64,000 bases of DNA from Absidia repens (Eukaryota > Mucoromycota > Mucoromycetes > Mucorales > Cunninghamellaceae). The stretch lies in assembly GCA_002105175.1 (NCBI GenBank), contig MCGE01000019.1, forward strand, positions 496,001 to 560,000. The letters are read 5' to 3'. Positions 57,877-64,000 of the stretch are shown piece after piece. The notes below the pieces were generated by a model, which saw only the letters and a program-made list of their open reading frames with translations, searched no databases and was not told where the DNA came from. The position numbers and the translations under genes were made by a program. Position 1 is the stretch's first letter. Each line of letters opens with the position of its first letter.

Positions 57877-58955
57877 CTAATTTTCATGCTGCATCTTTTT
57901 TTTCTTATTCCATCGATTGTTCTTTTTATGACGATGATGTTTCTTGCCATGTTTCTTGTGTTTCCAGCCATCTTCCCAATCATCATCACCATCATTGTCG
58001 TCATCCCAACCTTCCCCATCATCACCATCACCATCACCATCATCATCATCATCATCATCGTCATCGTTACCATTACCTTGGCCTATATTATAGTCGCATT
58101 GAGGATAGCGGTAATCATCACAGCCTGGAATATACGTGACCGTTTGGGTTTCTGTATGCGTGACGGTTTCGGGCTTTGGGAGAAGACTATGGGTCGGCCT
58201 GCATTCGGTGGCGGTTTCGGTGCACATATCTGGGTTCGGATTAAATTCTGTTTCCGTACACATGGTGGTGGTGGTGACGGTGGTGTAATCGGTACAGAAC
58301 GCAGGTTCGGTGGTGGTGATGGTATCAAGACAGAATTCGTCCGTGAGCGTACAATCAGGGTCAGGCCCGGGCGGGCATGTCGAGATAGTCTGCGTGACGG
58401 TACGGGTGGGTCCCACAATGTTATTGCTGACGGTGGCCGTCGAGGTACAGTCCGTCTCGGTGCTGACCACGAAATTGGTTACGGTGTCCGTATTGGTGAT
58501 CGTGACGGGGGGTGTCATTTCACAATCGCCCGTGGTGGTCATCGTCACGGTATCCGGCGTCAATGTCTCTGTCTCTGTACATGCGGTGGCGGTACATTGG
58601 GACACGGTCGTCTGGCAGTCGGTGACTGTCGTCGTTTCATCAGGCGTAAGAATACTGGGACGGTCGGTATCAGTAGGCGATGGGGCTTCGCTATCAGTAG
58701 GTGTAGGTGTAGGAATAATGGGGTCGTCAGTCGGCGTGGGGGGAATAATGCATCCCGTAGCTTTGGTGCAATAGTATGCACCATTGGCTGCCGCTCCCCA
58801 GTCGTCGATTTCAACCCCGTTGGTTTGTTGCCATGAGTAACTGTTGCCAACCACCATGCCTCCGAATCTTCCAGTAGGTCCATCTTCAATATCAGCTATT
58901 GTTTTTTTGGAGATAAAAGAAAAAAAAAGGAAGGCGTAAGTATGCGTATTGTGTT

Positions 58956-58990
<35 letters not shown>

Positions 58991-60428
58991 AAGAGGAGCT
59001 AAAAATAGACCACGGATCATATCGACGGTGTTTCGTCGAATAGTGATATGCCCATTTGGCAAGTAATTGCCTTGAGCATCAGCAGGGTACACATTGTAAA
59101 TGGTTCGACAATAATCGGCATTAATACTTGGATGGATTGAATCAATATGGAAGGTGGTGCCATCATCCACAGGAATCTTTTTTTTTAAAAAAAAAAAAGC
59201 AATTATAAGTCAGCAGAGATCACAAAAAAAAAAAAAAAGATCGACTTACGTTAAACAAGAGCGTGCCACTGGAAGGATAACCACCAGCTGGTCCATCCCA
59301 AGTACCATAGCCAGAAAAGATATTGTCAGGGGTAGAAAGAAACCCAGGCCAGAGAGGACAATTGAATTCGTTACATGTGTTGAAGGTAAACACATTGATA
59401 GAATTCGTGGAGCCAGGAGTGATAGCATTCATTTTGTTGTTATTGTCAATAAAATGAGTAGGCATTAATTGTGACAGTGCTTCAGAAAGACCAGTCCAAT
59501 AAAGATAGTAGGCAGCCCAATCTACAGGCCCAGTGCCTTGTTGGGCAGGCGGACAACTACCACTGACTGAATTACTACCAGCGACATTACCAACATAAGA
59601 CATACCACGAGAAATAACAACTTGACCAGTCACCGTGCCACCAACCACAAAGGCAGTATTGTCCAATTTCACATCACTGGAGCATTGAAACTGATGGTTA
59701 GTACTAAGCACATAGTCGTGCCCAATGAAATCTCCCTGGACTGCTAATGGACCTAAGGTTTGTTGGTATCCGCCTACAGTATAGTCACCAAAGAAAATGG
59801 CATTCCAATGATCTCGCTATTTTTGCCACAAAAAAAAAAAAAAAAAAATGCAGGAGGTCAGTAAAAAAAAAAAAGGCAGAGTTTAATGGAAGTGGCACTT
59901 TACAATTTTAGCCCACTCAGGATCATCATCACAAGCAGGAGGAGTCGTTCCAACACTGAAAGGACTAGCCACGGAAGCCGCACGTCCATTTCCATAAATG
60001 CCCATTTGGAAATACTGTTGCATAGCATTGTACTGTGAATAATAATTTTGGCCGCCATCAGCTGGGATACAACTGCCAGTGACGGTAGTGTATTCGGTGG
60101 TAATACGATGCTCATCGCTGTAAATCTTGCCATGATCATTGCGTTCATATCCATACCCTTCATCTTCTTCATCTTCTTCTTGTTGTGCTTCTTCATCATC
60201 TGTATATTCACCATCAATTTCATAACCTCCTATAATATATTCTTTCCCACCACCACGGCGGCCACCGCCATAGTGTCTTTTCATCAATCGGTGGTCTTCC
60301 TCATCAACCACATTGTTCTTTTTGGCAGAGCCACTACCAAAGAGACTAAATGCCATCACAACCGTTGTGAAGCAGGCAACACATAGTAACAACAACCCAC
60401 ATAGCTTGATGGGTGCTATTCTCAGCAT
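57877..60428 (-). CDS. Secreted surface protein with choice-of-anchor-A-like domain and Thr-rich region
   Basis: Four exons (60428-59904, 59816-59250, 59176-58990, 58895-57877) give 765 residues. Seen: a signal peptide (APIKLCGLLLLCVACFTTVV, about 1-27); an acidic, Gly-rich segment with a dibasic site; a domain of about 330 residues resembling the choice-of-anchor A family (HWNAIFFGDYTVGGYQQ, LGPLAVQGDF, VVGGTVTGQVVISRG), which in other organisms occurs in extracellular adhesins; then a region of about 230 residues rich in Thr, Pro and regularly placed Cys (repeats like TVTDCQTTVSQCTA), likely O-glycosylated; and a C-terminal tail of Asp runs followed by Lys/His runs. No hydrophobic GPI-type C terminus is present, so attachment may be ionic or to the wall. 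The function is inferred as wall or adhesion protein. Confidence 0.82.
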
Positions 60429-61363
60429 GTTTGTGATTGGCAAAATAAATATGTATATAAATAAATAAAAAATAAAAGAAAAGAAAAATCAACGAAGATA
60501 AAATGGGAAAAAAAGGCACTTTATTCTATGGAATGATCAAGCTCTCTTTGAAGTAAATGCAATTCTATGATATGAATCTACTCCTATGAATATATGTATA
60601 TATATATAATATTAAAATAGAGAGAGAGAGAGAGAAAAAAAAAATGAAGAATGTTGCATTCCCTCTTTAGGTGATTACTTTTGTACAAAGAAATGTAGGT
60701 ACAAAGGAAAAGAAGGCAAAGATTTAGTGTTAAAGCAATGATATACCGCCATCGTTATTTTTGTGATATATTAGGTTGCTAGTTGATAAAGTTTTAGTTT
60801 AAAAAGGTTATACTTCGAAACCGGATGACACTTTTTGCCATGACCCAGAAAATAAAAAAGAAATCAAGCATTTCAATGTCGGGGAAATATTCCTTTTCCC
60901 TTGGTTTTTTTTTTTTTTTACATTCTTATCGTATAATATAACAGTAGAATCTAAAACTAACAATGAATGATACCGGATATGGCGGTGGATAATAGGTCTC
61001 TCTTTTTTTTCTTTTGATCCTTACTTTTTTTTTCTCTCACTTTTTTTATATCATTCTTTAATGACACAATGAATCAAAGTCTTTAGGATTGAAAATTTTG
61101 TCACGATTGTTATCTTTAAAAGGAAAGCAAGTAAATTAAATTAAAGGGTCTTGGCTTGTGATCGACCACCCCCTTTTTGTTAGGGGATTTCTTTATCATT
61201 TGACAGGGGGGGGTTGCCAAATTTACCATCGACGACTGACCGGAGTCGAATCGCATTTTTTTTTTTTTTTTTTGAGATAATTTCAGGCTGGGTTTTTATT
61301 TTTTTGTTTTTTCGTATCAGCACCACCACCTTCCGTTTTTTTTTTTTCAATACTCCATACACC
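60429..61363. promoter_or_regulatory. Divergent intergenic region between the surface protein and prenyl synthase genes
   Basis: The 935 bp shared upstream region. Holds (TA)n at about 60596-60610, (GA)n at about 60620-60635, a T17 run and, before the + strand start, a GC-richer stretch ending in TACTCCATACACC before the ATG. No gene is seen. Confidence 0.5.
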
Positions 61364-62980
61364 ATGATTTCAAGTCGATACCTGTGGGCGAGGACGTGTC
61401 CACGAATAATTAGAAATCATGTCTTTTATACAACCAAAGCCGCCACTGTAAGCGCAACCGTTACAGCCACAGCAACAACAACAGAATCGACTTTACCACC
61501 CCCAGTGTCACCACCACCGCAACCATTACAAAAGTCCACGACCTGGCATCAAGCAGTACAACAAGCACAACGACTCGTGGATGACGAACCGGTGATTGAT
61601 CCTATTGCTCTTGTGGGGCCTGATCTAGGTGAATTGAAAGGAAATATCGGCAAGCTACTCAGTAGTCAACATCCATTTGTCAATACGGTGGCTCAGCATT
61701 ACTTTAGTGGCCAAGGCAAACATATTCGACCATTGCTCGTTTTATTGATGGCACAAGCGACCAGTATGACATTACCAGCAACACAACGACAACCTCACGC
61801 CAACGACGGTACCACGACGGCCAGTGCTGCAGCAGCTGCGATTGATTTCCAGAGCATCGATCAACCGATTTCTTTTGGACTGTTCAACATGACCCCCACC
61901 AGTTTGTTCAACCAACAACAACATTATACACCCAATCGTACCCGTGGAGGATGCACTGTTTTACCCACCCAACGACGGTTAGCGGAAATCACGGAAATGA
62001 TCCATACGGCGAGTTTACTTCATGACGATGTGATCGATGCTTCGTTGACCCGACGTAATCTCCCGTCGGCCAATGCCAGTTTTGGGAACAAGATGGCGGT
62101 GTTGGGGGGTGACTTCTTACTGGCGCGTGCTTCCTTGGCCCTGGCGCGACTTCGAAATGGAGAATGTATGGAAATCATGGCCACCTGTATTGCCAACTTG
62201 GTCGAAGGCGAATTCATGCAACTGAAAAATACCTCCTCTGATCGCGATGACGATGCGAAACAACCAGTGCAGAAGAAGTCGACGTTTGATCATTATATGG
62301 ACAAGACCTATATGAAGACTGGAAGCTTGATTGCCCAAAGTTGTAAAGCCTCGGCGGTGCTTGGTGGATGTGACGATCGCGTCAAGACCTTGGCGTTTGA
62401 ATTTGGAAAGCATTTAGGGTTGGCGTTCCAGGTAATAGAGACAAACAAAAGCAGTGGTTACGGTTGATTCGCTGGTGGGAGGGGAATTATTTATTTACTA
62501 AAAAAACGTTTCCTTTTTTGTTTTTGTTTTGTTGTGTATGGATGGGTGGGGAAAATAGTTGATTGATGATATGTTGGACTTTACTGTATCAGCAGCTGAT
62601 TTGGGCAAACCTGCAGGCGCCGATCTGAAACTGGGCCTGGCCACTGCTCCGGTGTTATTTGCTTGGGAAGAATACCCAGAATTGGAAGATCTGATCAAAC
62701 GCAAATTCAATAAAAAAGGCGATGCGGAGAAAGTAAGTTAAAAGGTGTTGGTAACTATACCTCAATAGGGCAGGAAGATCACTCACCTACTTTTTCTTTT
62801 GTTTGGATGGTATATTAGGCACGAAGACTGGTGTATCAAAGTAATGGATTGAAACGAACCATGACATTAGCTGAAAAACATTGTGAACTTGCCATTGATG
62901 CTATTCAACAACTACCTCCTTCAGATGCCCAAGCTGCTTTGATTCAATTAACGAAAAAATCATTGACTAGAAAATCTTAG
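61364..62980 (+). CDS. All-trans polyprenyl diphosphate synthase for ubiquinone (Coq1-like), mitochondrial
   Basis: Elongates the isoprenoid side chain of ubiquinone. Three exons (61364-62431, 62559-62732, 62819-62980) give 467 residues. Seen: a presequence-like N terminus (basic, Ser/Thr/Ala-rich, no acidic residues for about 40 residues); GKHIRP (118-123); first Asp-rich motif LLHDDVID (221-225 core); GNKMAVLGGDFLLARA; KTGSLIAQSCKASA; and second Asp-rich motif LIDDMLDFT at the start of exon 2, with KPAGADLKLGLATAPVLFA. An insertion of about 65 residues between helix MAQATSM and RRLAEITEMIH is Ala/Thr/Gln-rich, as often seen in fungal Coq1. All key residues are present. The start is the first Met before the presequence. 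Confidence 0.95.
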
Positions 62981-64000
62981 AAATTATGCCCTCCCTCTTC
63001 TTCATTTCCATCGTTTATAGACTATAGTATGCATCCCTTCCCCTCTTTTTTGTTTTTTTTTTTTTTTTATCAAATCCATATCAAATAAAATATTATTTTC
63101 TGTAATTGCTGCATCATTTATTCTGGTCAACTTGAATATTTACACTCAAGACTTTACATGCTTTTCGATTTCCTTTTTGTTTTTTGTTTTTTTGTTTCTG
63201 AAAAAAATAAGGACATTGACTTTATTAAAACCTCACTGTGGGTGCTGGTGGTCTTGGTTTAGTGATTTGGACTTGATTTCGGGGCATTTTGAAAAGTGCA
63301 ACACAAACATCATGGGGGAACGATTGGATTCATGATCGGCGGACCATCATTAGACTAGTCTTATCTTATATGATACTTTTAGAAACCTTTATTACTTTAG
63401 TTGTCATATACAGGGTAATAAAACATCGATAATACATACTTGCAGGAAAAATAAAGTGCAAACTTGTGCCTGGGTATCGGGTGAACAAACTGATATGCTT
63501 AAGTCTCCATCGGCGGGCAATAATTCATCTCAGGGATTGAGTAGGGGCGGGAAGGGGCTTCTTTTTCCATACAAATATATACTGCAGAAAATGACAACCG
63601 TGATAAATCTACTAGTAAACATTAATAAAAAGGTGGTGCTTGAAGGTGTATTAAAACCATTTGATTTCATCACTAACTATGCGTTTGGTACTGTACATAT
63701 CAGTCACCATATTTTCTTGTGCCTTCTATCTCTTTCTCAGGATTTTTTTTTTTTTTCGCCATTTAGATATATTGTTTAGTACCTCATGGATGATAAGATG
63801 TGGAGAAACGATCATCAATTCCCATTGCTACCATATGTATTATAGTCTGGCTTTTGAACTCTGTGCTGCTGTCAGATCGGACGATAGCCAACGTCACTAG
63901 ATATTCGAATGCTTATATGCGATTTTTTTTTATCAGGTAATGCTTTCAGTATTTGAAGCGTGTGCATGCATATATAGTATCATATATATTCTCCCTTGTT
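62981..64000. other. Intergenic, with degraded minus-strand dispersed repeat
   Basis: The first 140 bp contain likely poly(A) signals of the prenyl synthase gene (AAATAAAATATT near 63085). From about 63210 to 63420 the DNA resembles, in - orientation, the 20.6-kb repeat copy. The rest shows no supported gene. Confidence 0.5.
63210..63420 (-). repeat. Dispersed repeat family, degraded copy F
   Basis: Shares with the 20.6-20.96 kb copy, in the same orientation, GGCATTTTGAAAA, GCAACACAAACATCATGGGG and the following CATTAGACTAGTCTTATCTTA block. The CATTTTGGAT core is lost. Confidence 0.55.

Noticed and set aside
57886..58836. 316-codon + strand frame opposite the Thr-rich surface-protein exon
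   Set aside because: Antisense shadow; the - strand frame joins in phase to three upstream exons with a signal peptide and a recognisable domain.
1..64000. tRNA, rRNA or CRISPR content
   Set aside because: No TTCGA-type arm with matching acceptor stem and no rRNA-like stretch was found by eye on either strand; no spaced-repeat array of CRISPR type (the only array is contiguous 9-mers). A tRNA with an intron could still have been missed.

Overview
The window is nuclear DNA of a filamentous fungus, most likely an early-diverging one (Mucoromycota, probably Mucorales). Grounds seen in the sequence: genes with several short introns (about 50-120 bp, GTAAG-type donors, T-rich acceptors); AT-rich intergenic DNA full of A/T homopolymers; coding DNA rich in trinucleotide microsatellites (poly-Gln, poly-Ser, poly-His); and typically fungal gene families. 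The species assignment is inference. Exon junctions were chosen so that splice signals, reading phase and family conservation agree; most multi-exon models close in frame.

Layout. 1-9.5 kb: casein kinase I, UDP-glucose 4-epimerase with a Ser/Pro-rich insertion, and two unrecognised proteins. 11.5-18.8 kb: a long-chain fatty alcohol oxidase ending in Ser-Lys-Leu (peroxisomal signal), divergent from the E2 subunit of 2-oxoglutarate dehydrogenase. 19-29 kb: a small Ser/Pro/Thr-rich protein, a tentative three-exon small gene, a bHLH transcription factor and a seven-exon Cdc25-type Ras GEF with SH3-WW-WW-RasGEF_N-RasGEF order. 29-35 kb: gene-poor, with dispersed repeats and a decayed coding region. 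35-47 kb: a glycogen-targeting PP1 regulatory subunit (RVxF plus CBM21), a TALE homeodomain protein, a TCP11/Sok1 family protein and a mitochondrial carrier of the thiamine pyrophosphate type that carries two frameshifts. 60-63 kb: a secreted surface protein with a choice-of-anchor-A-like domain and the solanesyl/hexaprenyl diphosphate synthase of ubiquinone synthesis.

The most unusual part is 47.9-57.8 kb. Two 1.3-kb direct repeats (TG...CA ends) enclose a 2.1-kb array of the 9-mer GTCCAAAAA that starts at the very end of the first repeat, a 2.37-kb Ty3-type LTR element with 5-bp target duplications (CAGTC), and an orphan C2HC zinc-finger gene. A fragment of that gene has been copied next to the second repeat, and the copy is itself split by an insert flanked by 8-bp repeats. 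Shorter relatives of the 1.3-kb repeat lie at several other places in the window, several ending in the box CACGTGGGCGGGATTT.

Functionally the conserved genes fit carbon and energy metabolism (galactose, fatty alcohol, TCA cycle, thiamine diphosphate, ubiquinone) and nutrient signalling (Ras/cAMP GEF, TCP11/Sok1, CK1, glycogen-PP1, Mlx-like bHLH). They are individually transcribed and do not form an operon or an evident biosynthetic cluster.
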